In this document: positions 39,701 to 47,404 of the stretch, piece by piece
Layout of the letters: each line of letters starts with the position of its first letter
How positions within the stretch are numbered: position 1 is the first letter of the stretch
Assembly (NCBI GenBank): GCA_963693285.1
Contig: OY848918.1
Span: forward strand, 16,304,263-16,368,262
Length of the DNA: 64,000 nucleotides
Direction: 5' to 3'
Source of the DNA: Xestospongia muta
Taxonomy: Eukaryota; Porifera; Demospongiae; Haplosclerida; Petrosiidae
Notes under the pieces: generated by a model
What the model was told of the DNA's origin: nothing
Database searches by the model: none
Seen by the model: only the letters and a program-made list of their open reading frames with translations
Translations under genes and position numbers: made by a program

Positions 39701-42700
39701 TTAATACATTATAATTATATCATTATATAATATAATAATATTAGCCTATTATAATGATAAACATTTTACAATTTATCAAAGAAAATTGACTATTGACAAA
39801 AAATTGCTAATTCCACTTAAATGATACAGAAAATAAAATGGAATTGGAAATTCCTCAATGAAAATGGAAATGGTTTAGATCATATTGTGGATAAATTCAT
39901 ATTTTCATGTTTTGTATTAGAACAGTAGATAAATGAAAATGTCACAACTTTTATAGCTTTAATACTTATTAATTAAAAGGATATACTCTACAATGTGCTC
40001 TACAAACCATAACTGTATTCTTGAGGTAATCAAGGAGTAAGCTGGGACTAAGGTGGTAAGACTTTTTGTGAAGAAAACATGAAGAAATAATATATACTCT
40101 CATGATAGCAATATAAAGTACATATCTTATTATCAGAGATCACATTCTATATAACGCCCTATTTTGTTGGCTGGTTGTTATTGGCAACATTTAATTTCTC
40201 AGTCAGTTTTAAGTAGGTTTATTTATTATTCACAGCATATATTTGGTGATATATAGTATCAACAATTATTGAGGAAATTATATCATATAAAGACTTTATT
40301 GATTAGGGAAGTAAGAAGTCCACAATGTCAAATAAATAATAGCAATTACCAAATGGTACCCAAAGTGATACACTCTTCCTATATGATTAGTAAGAGTTTT
40401 AATAGCAAAAGAAAGATCGAATTGTATATGTTCTGCATTTGGAATAGAGGGGAGGGGTCCGTAGATGTAATTAAAATAAAAAGAATTGTTGAGAAGCCAA
40501 ACAAACATGTCAAGACATTGTAAGGTAGTTGTTAAAAAGAGAAACATAATGGCCCTACTTTTTAACATAATTTATTAATAATTTCTATAAAATGAATACA
40601 TTCTTCTTGATAATTTAATGCATAATTAACAATGTTCTGCATTAAGAATTTGTGTTTGAGACATGTTTTATATTCGTAGCCATAACATAGTCAATTGTGT
40701 AATATGTGATGTCTCTGTACAAGCTAAGGCACTTCAAACACACTATGAGACTATATGACATGACATGATCCAGTCTTGTGATCTATACTGTAAGCTAATG
40801 TAAATATGAACAATTAAACCACAATTTAGTTGTTTTGTCATATACTCTTTGACAAGAAAGAAAGATTTTCACAACACTTAGAGCCTTTGTGATCACTTAA
40901 TAAGGATCTGTACTCAAAGCATAATCCATCCAATTAAAGTTTATTAATTGTAAGTTTGTTAGTATAACAGATTAATCTAAACAATCAACAGTCAGTACTT
41001 AGTTGTTTTACAATATTACTGAATTGTCATTGACATAGATATGACTAATTAAGAGACAAAAGGCACGCAAAGAATTTTGATAATTTGTTATAAACATTCT
41101 TTATGTTTTGTGACTTTGTTTGTTTCTGTATGTGTTAATTCATTATATGATATACTGGTCTTAATATAAAATACAAAATAAGTTGTAATATATATGTGAT
41201 AAATAACACTGTGAACAAATAGTACAATGGTTTGATTAAAAAAGACTATGTAGCAAATGTCTAAATATCTAGTCATACTATCAGTACAGAGGAAGAGGTA
41301 TAGTCATTTAACTTATATAGGTTTGGGACAGTCCTAGACTTTCAGAATGCTTTTGAATATATATAAAGTAGGTTTTGCTTACCGTGGCATGCTGTCATTG
41401 TTTGATTTTCTCTTTTATTATATATACATGTATGGGAGTGTCACAGAATGTTTAATCCCCCCAAAAATCTAATACTCAAATTGTCTAATCCCAATATGTC
41501 TAATCCCAAAATATCTATAGAATGTACTAACTGAACAAAGAGTCTAACCTCAATAAGCTGCAATAAACAGAGATTTACAAATAGCACAAATTTAAATGAC
41601 ATCTGACTTTGCACTAGTTTATTGCAGTCTCTTGAGCTACAATTTTTAGGCACTATTCTTCATGTATGTTACTTCCACTTGGTGCAGAGCTTATGGAGAA
41701 AAAGCACAGAACATTGGTCTAATATAAAATTACATGGAAGCATATTTTATTAGATGCTTGATTCAAAAGACAGCAACTATAACATTTGTACTACTTAACT
41801 TTGTATGAATAGCTTGGAATGCTATAACACAAGACATACCAGATGATGCTTGAGTGAAAGCATTTGATGAATATTTTGAAAACACTTGAAAAAAGAGGTA
41901 ATTCACACTAAGAATGTTGAATTATTTAATTATAAAGGTCTATAAATTCGAACATACAATATTTATGGTTGCCACAAAAACTTATCCTACATCTTCTAAC
42001 TTTTAAAATTATTCCAGAGAAAGCAGGCAACTACAGAAATAACAATTAGTATATTGAAGCAGATGATTCAGAGGGCTGACAGAACGAAAGTTACGAACAC
42101 AGAGGGAAAATGCAACTTTTACAATCAGAACTAACCAGTGGTGAGAGGACCTTAGACTCACAAATATATATGGTAATAGTCATTGTGTACTTTCTATTGA
42201 GAACTGAGATATGTGCCATTTCGAAAGTACTCGATGTGAACAATAGCGAACGTTTTTGTAACAGCTTCTGATGTCTAAAAGAGGCTTCCCCGTTTTACAA
42301 TTAAACTGGGTGGGGCTCTGTATGGAACCTTCCTCAAATAAAGGGTTTAATCAAGTTAGCAATAAGGAAGCTACTAAGAAATCTTATCACGACCGCATAA
42401 TCTAACCATAGTTATTTAACAGTTGGTGAAGGTATGTAACTATCGTAAATATGGACCTGAATAGGTTGAAGGTATTGTTATTAAGAAAAGTGGAAGTCTG
42501 AGATTTCTGGTTAAAATGGCTAAAGGTATAATAGCTAAATATGATAGGAATTAAGTATACACAATATCAGGTGTTAAATGAAAAGGAAGACTAATTATTA
42601 TCAATATATATCAGGTAACCTACACTATCTAATAATATGAGTATTGACAACATTTCATTACATTTATTCTATTGTTAGTTGTCTTTTATTCCACATAACA

Positions 42701-45503
42701 CTATGTAAGCAAAAATGCATGTTTAAATTTTATGCAACAAACCTGACAATTAAATGTTAAAATATACTCAAGTATGTAATATCATACTTGTCTGCACAAG
42801 CTAAGGCACTTCAAATAGACTATGAGGCTATAGGACAAGTGATCTACATGACTTGCATAACATATATTATAAAAATTATAAAAATTGTAGATTGTTGAAT
42901 TTTGTTTGTTATTTGATTTATTCTTGTTGATAATAATAGTAATAAATTTATCAAAACAATGACGTAATGTTAGTGAAAGCTTTGTTTATAGAAATATGTC
43001 GACAATGTGTACAAGAAATAATTTTTTACAACACATGCTTGCTTGTACTTGATGATAGATCATATTGTGGATAAATTTATATTTTCATGTTTTGTAATTA
43101 AAACAGTAGATAAATGAAAATTTCACAACTTTTATAGCTTTAATACTTATTAATCAAAAGGATGTACTCTACAAACCATAACTGTATTCTTGAGGTAATC
43201 AAGGAGTAAGCTGGGACTAATGTGGTAAGATGTTTGTGTAGAAAACATGAAGAAATAATATATACTCTCATGATAGCAATATAAAGTACATATCTTATTA
43301 TCAGAGATCACATTCTATATAATGCCCTATTTTGTTGGCTGGTTGTTATTGGCAACATTTAATTTCTCAGTCACTTTTAAGTAGGTTTATTTATTATTCA
43401 CAGTATGTATTTGGTGATATATAGTATCAATAATTATTAAGGAAATTATATCATATAAAGACTTTATTGATTAGGGAAGTAAGAAGACTCTATTATCAAC
43501 ATGTACCAGCCATCAAACAATGATATTGGCTAGACGTATGACTTAGAGACTCTCATAGTTAGCTTTTATTATCTGAAACAACAATGAAGATAGTACAGCA
43601 TACATTACAAACCACTGGTACATCATACTTATAGACTGAGTGTAAAAACATCAAATAAATATAAAGAGAATAACGATAATTCTTACAAATCATATCAATT
43701 ATCAAAAACCAATGAAAATATGACTGAAGAGCTTATATACTAAAGTATATACATCAACTGACACCATAGTAACAATGAACAGTAACAAGGTGACACTAAT
43801 TAAATATAAACAATAAAAAAGACAACAAAGAAAACAGACTAAGAACCAATCGTCAAATATGGTATATGTACAGAATTATTGTACAAGTCACATGACATAA
43901 TACATCATATAAAATATCTTATTTGCTCATAGAGATGTAATAATGTCACTAAATTTTAGAATACCATTCAAAAATATAAACATTATTACATGACATATTA
44001 CATTTATACAGTTCACATGTATACATATACATGTACATGTACAATGTATACATATATACATTACAACAGTATTGTTACTATATATGAACACTAACCTCAT
44101 TAGTGGAATTAGGATTGGCGTGTTTTTGCAAAAGGAACGATACCACTCCAGTGTGTCCATAAGCAGATGCTATAATCAGTGGTGTATCCTGGAACTATAT
44201 AAGAGTATATGACAATGTTTCTTATTAATAAATGATACTTTCAAGAAAGAAAATATTGTCACAACCTATTTAATAAGTACAATTTATTTTAAAGAGTACA
44301 TACAATATCACAATAGTATCAGTACTATTAGTATATCAATGAAATATTAGTTGTTGTTAATAAACTATATTGGTCATACTCAGGTAATGAATAATTAGTT
44401 AGTGTTATTACAAATGTATACTTCACATTACATATCTTATGATCAACTTACAAGATTAGTTACATTACTTGACAGAACATGTCACTGTAAAAACTGTCTG
44501 ATAATAGTGGCTATAATTTTGGGACTACTAGCATTACATTCTGATTACTGAAATATCAATGAAAATTGTACTCTCTGTCACTATGTTTAAAAGTAAATAA
44601 AACTATTTTCATACTATATCTAGGACTCTATGCTGTGTCTACTGATCAGATCTCTACTTAGAAGATCAAAACAACCATGGTCATCTAGTTGTCTAATAGT
44701 TAATGACTCTTTAGTTGTTACTAAGACATATCAATATAATATTCAATTCATTGTTGTATTATATAAATTACTTATTTTGTTGTGATCTTTAGTATTGATT
44801 GTCTAGGCAAAAATAAAGTCCATTATATCCTTTATCAACTAATACCTCTCTAACTAAGAGACTTGTAACATTATTTAACACAAGAGATATGTACAAAAAT
44901 TTATTAAGCAATTGTCTGTGGCTGTATGGAGGATAATAGAGAACCTTTTCAGGGGCAGTTCTAGGAATGGCATTATGGGGGAGCTGTAAGTTTAGGACCA
45001 CGCCCTTTATTTTGCGCATGTGCAATTTAGTAACATTGGTAGTAGATTATAGCTCAACCAACATCATACTATAATAATGATACAGTGTGTAGTGATGTGA
45101 TAATTATTGGATCTTAGACTTATTTATAAGAACACACTGTATATGAAAAATAGGCTTTACTGTTGAGATATATACTTAAATATTGAGAGCTAGTAACTTA
45201 CCCAGTCTGGATTATGATAGTTTACATCAGCACCTCGTTCAATAGTAGATTTGACTACTTCAATGTTTCCATCACTAACTGCCCTGAACAGTTGTACATT
45301 CTATTATAAAGACAACATGTATCATGTAGTGTAGTATAGTGAGTATACAGATCAGCCCTTATAACTAAAAGACCATCTTTTAGAAAGATATTCTGTCTAT
45401 ACAATAACACTGATATGTGAGTTTAGTTAGTATCACAGTGATATATAGGGATAATGACATAGTAATAGAAAGATTATAGACTTACTAGCCAATACTGAGA
45501 CAT
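12705..45503 (-). CDS. ankyrin-Roc/COR-SH3x3-Death domain protein, 14 or more coding exons
   Basis: Likely exons, 5' to 3' on the minus strand: 45503-45486, 45300-45202, 44188-44096, 30574-30476, 18776-18678, 18352-18262, 18207-16370, 16323-15870, 15815-15753, 15664-15593, 15029-14763, 14451-14182, 13866-13600 and 13027-12705 (stop in the last exon if not spliced again). All junctions are GT/AG and phases agree, giving 1,350 codons plus stop. Residues 7-166 are five ankyrin repeats, one per exon. Residues 191-199 are a Walker A box (GPPAVGKTS), 417-421 a DSGGQ switch and 507-512 GTYEDK in the NKxD position. A COR-like region, three SH3 domains (about 975-1243) and a Death domain (about 1243-1336) follow. 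By family knowledge this is a cytoplasmic ROCO-type GTPase adaptor, and I infer signalling in an immune- or death-like pathway. Introns 3 and 4 (13.5 and 11.7 kb) are swollen by insertions. The last exon boundary is uncertain. Confidence 0.8.
12749..13027 (-). other. Death-domain exon of the ROCO gene
   Basis: Encodes AKWQEIGDLLGVDSNTIEGL, then KMSKMLQSWL and VTWGSIISILDGP, ending in LAIEICQFLLKE. This is the six-helix Death-fold pattern with the conserved Trp and the xWxxIGxxLG start. A possible further 35-bp exon lies at 12,581-12,547. If used, it replaces the short tail LSLSYYYNNNYTC encoded by read-through. Confidence 0.8.
13600..15029 (-). repeat. three tandem SH3-encoding exons
   Basis: Exons 15029-14763, 14451-14182 and 13866-13600 (267, 270, 267 bp) each encode one SH3 domain. 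Shared motifs are an ALYDY-like strand (VIFSYTA or VMFSYTA), ITIKEGDIVDVITMETGQ, the conserved WW pair and the GLAPSNYLS end. All three are symmetrical (same phase at both ends), so copies can be added without breaking the frame. Introns were copied with the exons: 13,130-13,430 resembles 15,140-15,400 (shared CATTTTGTTCTTAT and CCTTGTTTGC blocks). SH3 domains bind proline-rich ligands, and a short proline-containing linker precedes them (PLLPPTF, exon 15664-15593). Confidence 0.85.
16370..18207 (-). other. large Roc GTPase exon of the ROCO gene
   Basis: This 1,838-bp exon encodes the nucleotide-binding core: LLLVGPPAVGKTSFKH (P-loop), a charged, low-complexity insertion of about 200 residues, YVLDSGGQPQF (switch II), the strand VIVIVHKLTDRLSSKP, and FLIIGTYEDKM in the base-recognition position. 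The last third (YVLESNVKEEG through GVVPQ) has the look of the winged-helix COR region. An insertion this long between P-loop and switch II is unusual for classical Roc domains, though related invertebrate proteins have similar spacers. The donor lies at 16,369 and the acceptor at 18,208-18,210. Confidence 0.8.
18262..18776 (-). other. fourth and fifth ankyrin exons of the ROCO gene
   Basis: The exon at 18776-18678 encodes DNNTPLILACQEGH...LLLEKGADKQLHNK, a full 33-residue repeat. The exon at 18352-18262 encodes NGDTALTIAKRRAND and a capping helix before the GTPase exon. They lie outside the palindrome, so the corresponding exons of the right-arm gene should lie beyond the window. Confidence 0.85.
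18790..19880. other. intron 4 proximal part, minor tandem similarity
   Basis: Intronic AT-rich sequence. Two imperfect copies of a segment of about 120 bp (GATGGTAATTACAA then TATGGACTAATGTTG) lie at about 19,110-19,190 and 19,230-19,290. A 69-residue minus-strand frame at 19,820-19,611 has a protein-like composition but no recognised domain. Confidence 0.4.
19885..20040. repeat. minisatellite, outlying block
   Basis: About two copies of the unit seen at 21,985-22,390 (TTCCTTTTCTAGGGTTGAGT, GTAGTTGTGTTTG). About 1.9 kb of other sequence (20,040-21,985) separates the two blocks, so the array may have been split by an insertion. Confidence 0.6.
20040..21985. other. intronic sequence between minisatellite blocks
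   Basis: AT-rich sequence with no gene recognised. It could be an insertion that split the minisatellite, but no terminal repeats or target duplication were found. Confidence 0.3.
21985..22390. repeat. minisatellite, unit about 75 bp
   Basis: About five imperfect copies of a unit containing CTAAGGGTTGAGTAGTTGTG, then GAGGTAGAGAATGAACTTTT and AATGGCCAGACTTCCTT. Short Arg/Ser/Leu-rich frames across it are artefacts of the repeat. Confidence 0.8.
23131..26620. repeat. tandem triplication of a 1.1-1.25 kb unit
   Basis: The block starting AATAGCGCGAGTAAAGCA recurs at about 23,135, 24,384 and 25,502, and each copy ends near CCTTGTAGGTGC. The second and third copies are nearly identical; the first is about 130 bp longer. 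The right arm has only one copy (62,865-63,770, reversed). Frames of 90-113 residues inside the copies recur only because the DNA does, and show no domain. Confidence 0.85.
26630..27490 (-). other. unidentified sequence with a short frame shared by both arms
   Basis: The minus-strand frame at 27,371-27,162 (TQVTIFDNQGTIGSTKVLNK at its end) is kept at similar length in the right arm at 62,111-62,308. An overlapping frame lies at 27,477-27,274. No family was recognised. The pair could be the remains of one exon of a repetitive-element gene. Function unknown. Confidence 0.3.
27636..27890 (+). pseudogene. fragment resembling a ZSWIM3/FAR1-like transposase N-terminus
   Basis: Reads ATYEGMSFVGGETFASYAEL, then after a frame change NAVQLVHRESRTLEAARK, a stop, and VPKRVEGANKDLRYHSINL. 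I recall this order (GxxFxSYxEL, then a basic linker, then a KDYKTKG-like stretch) from ZSWIM3-like proteins derived from Mutator-type transposases. The catalytic core is absent. The reading is moderate at best. The mirrored copy is at 61,831-61,580. Confidence 0.4.
28118..28720 (+). pseudogene. unknown repeat-borne gene, frameshifted copy
   Basis: Starts MADFANVSVFLPSFKRMLIP. A 5-bp duplication near 28,200 (absent from the right-arm copy) shifts the frame, after which LSSNVGPQKDSLDPVDSALL and LQEHQPPDSSLQPITERNR follow. Later pieces are TSKGLKFNADEVDTSGTKLV and YIDGNRHVFLLRSLPVSKEF. The order is shared with the right arm, so this was once one protein of 250 residues or more. No family is recognised. 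The last segment resembles the start of some transposon-borne proteins, but I cannot name one. Confidence 0.5.
30476..30574 (-). other. third ankyrin exon of the ROCO gene (left arm)
   Basis: A 99-bp exon encoding DNNTPLHLAAARGHND...LIKSGASLDAIDK, flanked by a GTAG acceptor and a GTAAGTG donor. It matches right-arm exons 57,402-57,500 and 58,896-58,994. Differences cluster at repeat positions 1, 3, 8, 12 and 14, while the second half of the repeat is unchanged apart from the penultimate codon. Confidence 0.9.
31443..31477 (+). repeat. left terminal inverted repeat
   Basis: Begins AAACCATATCTATTTTCATT and ends GGAATTTCCAATT. It pairs with 39,842-39,876 at 31 of 35 positions (mismatches at positions 8, 11, 21 and 22). 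Confidence 0.93.
31696..35897 (-). CDS. DUF7869/DDE-like transposon protein, 12 exons, 920 aa
   Basis: Exons, 5' to 3' on the minus strand: 35897-35429, 35378-35307, 35189-34603, 34553-34432, 34379-34121, 34076-33924, 33872-33767, 33717-33582, 33534-33435, 33385-33220, 33126-32990 and 32151-31696. They sum to 2,763 bp with matching phases. The N-terminus is acidic with two near-copies of FSPExFxPPQxVDLSLQPTH. The middle has WMTNYFDLVADRLPHRMVVH and HFFKLWDDHFPQVTIPK, then a KCDIC zinc-ligand-like pair. Acidic motifs follow in the order IIDGMDQNATNLPH, LQLDNTPRENKN and GHTHEDIDALFG, which define DUF7869 as I recall it. I infer an RNase H-fold, DDE-type transposase core. The C-terminus (GTFIAVTHDEWTDEPIIGRV...WYDGTY) looks like a Tudor/chromo-type barrel. 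Donors and acceptors are all GT/AG. The catalytic assignment is inference. Confidence 0.85.
32195..32935. repeat. 131-bp tandem repeats with TTGAAATTTCAA palindromes (left)
   Basis: About 5.6 copies, with unit starts near 32,202, 32,332, 32,463, 32,594, 32,725 and 32,856. Each unit contains three or four versions of the 12-bp perfect palindrome TTGAAATTTCAA. The array lies in the last intron of the DUF7869-like gene (32,152-32,989). Confidence 0.9.
35898..36058. promoter_or_regulatory. shared bidirectional promoter of the transposon genes
   Basis: Only 161 bp separate the two start codons. The interval holds an inverted pair, ACTGCGCATGTGC at about 35,929 and GCATGCGCAGT ending at 36,000. 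Each half resembles the NRF-1 type motif GCGCATGCGC known from CpG-type animal promoters. No TATA box is obvious. Symmetric sites would let one factor drive both genes. Confidence 0.55.
36059..39018 (+). CDS. ParB-like domain protein of the transposon, 8 exons, 801 aa
   Basis: Exons: 36059-36253, 36307-36508, 36606-36887, 37006-37400, 37503-37616, 37662-38351, 38433-38841 and 38900-39018, summing to 2,406 bp with consistent phases. Exon 4 reads like a ParB/sulfiredoxin-fold domain: LVEPRLSRQIRPPD, FIQCLREEM, a PIV strand, YETIGGNHSRIALQ (in the GERRxxA position) and LAHRHNRATEF (in the ENLQR position). A Ser-rich, basic linker (KISKKRRESES) precedes it. The C-terminal 370 residues include a charged helical part (STWEEAQAQFPEFA) and an end reading YILCVGTGFLTGDYIRYLL, faintly like a methyltransferase motif I. 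No DPPY or NPPY box is seen. It is divergent from the DUF7869 gene and shares its promoter. The role is unknown; DNA binding at the terminal arrays is one possibility. Only the ParB resemblance is supported, and not by any search. Confidence 0.75.
39130..39600. repeat. 80-bp tandem repeats with TTGAAATTTCAA palindromes (right)
   Basis: About six units of about 80 bp, each with CTTGAAATTTCAAAG plus a spacer containing GTGTGTAC and TATTGTACATTATA. The unit and spacer differ from those of the left array. Only the 12-bp palindrome is common to both. It lies just downstream of the ParB-like gene and about 240 bp inside the right end. Confidence 0.9.
39842..39876 (-). repeat. right terminal inverted repeat
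   Basis: Reverse complement begins AAACCATTTCCATTTTCATT and ends GGAATTTCCAATT. It pairs with 31,443-31,477. Confidence 0.93.
43487..44095. other. intron sequence with a deletion scar (left arm)
   Basis: At about 43,650 the left arm jumps across a block that the right arm keeps (48,887-51,353, 2,467 bp). TGTTTT-type microhomology lies at the edges. The missing block includes a complete ankyrin exon. Confidence 0.75.
44096..45503 (-). other. first coding exons of the ROCO gene (left arm)
   Basis: 45503-45486 encodes MSQYWL. 45300-45202 encodes the first ankyrin repeat (NVQLFRAVSDGNIEVVKSTI at its start). 44188-44096 encodes the second (DTPLIIASAYGHTGVVSFLL). Donors are GTAAG, GTAAG and GTTAG. 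An untranslated exon is inferred upstream: acceptor CTATAG before ACACCTGACATAGG, donor CAG/GTTAGT at 45,802. Confidence 0.88.
44787..45158. other. 372-bp insertion in left-arm intron 2
   Basis: The right-arm intron (47,707-48,347) reads straight through at this point. The left-arm intron is exactly 372 bp longer. The insert contains a locally GC-rich stretch (GGGCGTGG, TGCGCATGTGC) unlike the surrounding intron. No clear terminal repeats or target duplication were seen, so a right-arm deletion is not excluded. Confidence 0.7.
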
Positions 45504-46098
45504 TTTGAAAAGTGTTGGTTCTTAGTTGGTCACTGTTCCTATGTCAGGTGTCTATAGATAATATAGGAAGTAGGTTACATAGATAGTAATAACTATATAC
45601 TACATTGGAATGAGGAAACTCTACTAACTAAATCAACTGTAACCTAATTATAGTAAGATAGAATATACTGTCTGTCTACTAACTACTACTATATTTAATA
45701 GATATACACTCACACTATGTATGTACTGTACACTATATCATTGGATACTAATAATATTCAACGCTTTAGTAATAGAATAGAATATCAAAGTAATATACTA
45801 ACCTGTTCTTGTCTTCAGTGTGTAACTGCGTTTGTTTGTGGGTTGTTCATGGCAACTTTTAACCACGCCTACTAATTAGTGTGTGGGCGACATCTGGTTT
45901 TGATGCTGGGTGGTTTTAACCATGCATCTGGAGAAGACAAATATTAATATGTTAAGGACTCATTTGACTGTATTACTAATTCAATCAGGTGAGTCTTTAG
46001 ATATGTTACTGAGTCGTTATATTTGAATAGTTTCTCAATAACAGTGATATGAATGACAAAGTATGACTCAGTAGACAAACATTAAGTACAATTGTGTT

Positions 46099-46298
46099 NN
46101 NNNNNNNNNNNNNNNNNNNNNNNNNNNNNNNNNNNNNNNNNNNNNNNNNNNNNNNNNNNNNNNNNNNNNNNNNNNNNNNNNNNNNNNNNNNNNNNNNNNN
46201 NNNNNNNNNNNNNNNNNNNNNNNNNNNNNNNNNNNNNNNNNNNNNNNNNNNNNNNNNNNNNNNNNNNNNNNNNNNNNNNNNNNNNNNNNNNNNNNNNN
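46099..46298. other. 200-base assembly gap
   Basis: A run of exactly 200 N at the centre of the palindrome, next to a GA repeat. The round number suggests a placeholder size. Confidence 0.99.
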
Positions 46299-46362
<64 letters not shown>

Positions 46363-46374
46363 AGGGGAGGGAGG

Positions 46375-46420
<46 letters not shown>

Positions 46421-46647
46421 CAAAGTCATGGATAGAATAACACCAGAAATTTCATGACCCAAACAATTATAATACAGTTTACCAGAATGAAATTATTACC
46501 TCTACAGATAATAATATTACTAAAACAATGATCAGACTTTACCTTATACGGAAAATAGACAATGTTGCCCTTGTAAACCACACCCACAACTTATAATACT
46601 GTCATTCCAGCTACTAATAGATGTCATCTGTTCAGGCGGCCTCTAAG

Positions 46648-46686
<39 letters not shown>
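46299..46686. repeat. (GA)n microsatellites at the palindrome centre
   Basis: A GA tract with GGGA interruptions runs from 46,299 to 46,416, and a second pure GA tract from about 46,651 to 46,686. The sequence between them is unique and is not mirrored. Arg/Glu frames here are artefacts. Confidence 0.95.
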
Positions 46687-46689
<3 letters not shown>

Positions 46690-47404
46690 CTTGTCCTCAC
46701 TCTCAAAAAGTCAAACACAACAATACAATTGAACAATATTAAATGAACATACCTACATATATGATATTACAGTTGATGAAGTAACTTACTAGGTTATAGG
46801 TCAATTACACAATTGTACTTAATGTTTGTCTACTGAGTCATAGTTTGTCATTCATATCACTGCTATTGAGAAACTATTCAAATATAATAACTCAGTAACA
46901 TATCTAAAGACTCACCTGATTGAATTAGTAATACAGTCAAATGAGTCCTTAACATATTAATATTTGTCTTCTCCAGATACATGGTTAAAACCACCCAGCC
47001 TCAAACCAGATGTCGCCCACACACTAATCAGTAGGCGTGGTTAAAAGTTGCCATGAACAACCCCCAAACAAACGCAGTTACACACTGAAGACAAGAACAG
47101 GTTAGTATATTACTTTGATATTCTATTCTACTACTAAAGCTTTGAATATTATTAGTATCCAATGATATCATATAGTGTACAGTACATACATAGTGTGAGT
47201 GTATATCTATTACATATAGTAGTAGTTAGTAGACAGACAGTATATTCTATCTTACTATAATTAGGTTACAGTTGATTTAGTTAGTAGAGTTTCCTCATTC
47301 CAATGTAGTATATAGTTATTACTATCTATGTAACCTACTTCCTATATTATCTATAGACACCTGACATAGGAACAGTGACCAACTAAGAATCTACACTTTT
47401 CAAA

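Larger units (their letters stand above)
31443..39876. mobile_element. 8,434-bp DNA transposon with DUF7869-like and ParB-like genes
   Basis: The ends are 35-bp inverted repeats (31/35 matches) starting AAACCAT. AG flanks both sides (31,441-31,442 and 39,877-39,878). The right-arm counterpart (55,755-55,775, reversed) reads GATGATAGATCATATTG without interruption, an empty site with one AG. The element carries two divergent genes, a shared 161-bp promoter and tandem arrays near each end. Both genes have complete open frames across all modelled splice junctions, so the copy looks young. The superfamily is not one I can name. The AG duplication could also be read as 3 bp (AGA or TAG) because of edge bases. 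Confidence 0.9.
30914..43486. repeat. long direct repeats of about 960 bp flanking a 2.2-kb core (left arm)
   Basis: Copy A is 30,914-31,442 plus 39,879-40,318 (split by the 8.4-kb transposon). Copy B is 42,527-43,486. They flank 40,319-42,526 (2,208 bp). In the right arm the same core (53,125-55,332, also 2,208 bp) lies between copies at 51,519-53,124 (with a MITE inside) and 55,333 onward. The layout is LTR-like, and the right-arm sense strand has an AATAAA near the repeat start. But the ends are CTTCTTAC...TATTATA rather than TG...CA, no gag or pol is present, and I see no target duplication. Could be a non-autonomous LTR-like element or a segmental duplication. Confidence 0.6.
22932..46098. 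repeat. left arm of a giant imperfect palindrome
   Basis: Read as reverse complement, this stretch follows the right arm (46,807 onward) exon by exon and intron by intron: start codons at 45,503 and 47,405, ankyrin exons at 44.1 and 48.4 kb, long direct repeats at 42.5-43.5 and 51.5-53.1 kb, and composite repeats at 27.5-30 and 59.5-62 kb. Most of the extra length is the 8.4-kb transposon, extra tandem copies at 23-26.6 kb and a 372-bp insertion. The arm lacks one 2,467-bp block and one ankyrin duplication that the right arm has. Confidence 0.9.
45803..47100. promoter_or_regulatory. mirror-image promoter region of the two paralogues
   Basis: The first untranslated exons end at 45,803 (minus strand) and 47,100 (plus strand) and are near-identical in reverse (CAGTTACACACTGAAGACAA). 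Between them lie two mirrored flanks, each with ACCACGCC-like and ACCACCCAGC blocks, the gap and GA repeats. The two genes thus start from duplicated copies of one promoter. Transcription starts are inferred only from splice signals. Confidence 0.5.

Noticed and set aside
30914..43486. Complete LTR retrotransposon
   Set aside because: Direct repeats are present, but TG/CA ends, primer-binding site, gag/pol and target duplication are not.
43927..44160. 77-residue frame conserved in both arms (also 48,376-48,609)
   Set aside because: It overlaps the second ankyrin exon and runs into intron sequence. Conservation is explained by the palindrome.
46082..46462. Frames of 113-126 residues across the palindrome centre
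   Set aside because: They consist of the N gap and a GA repeat.
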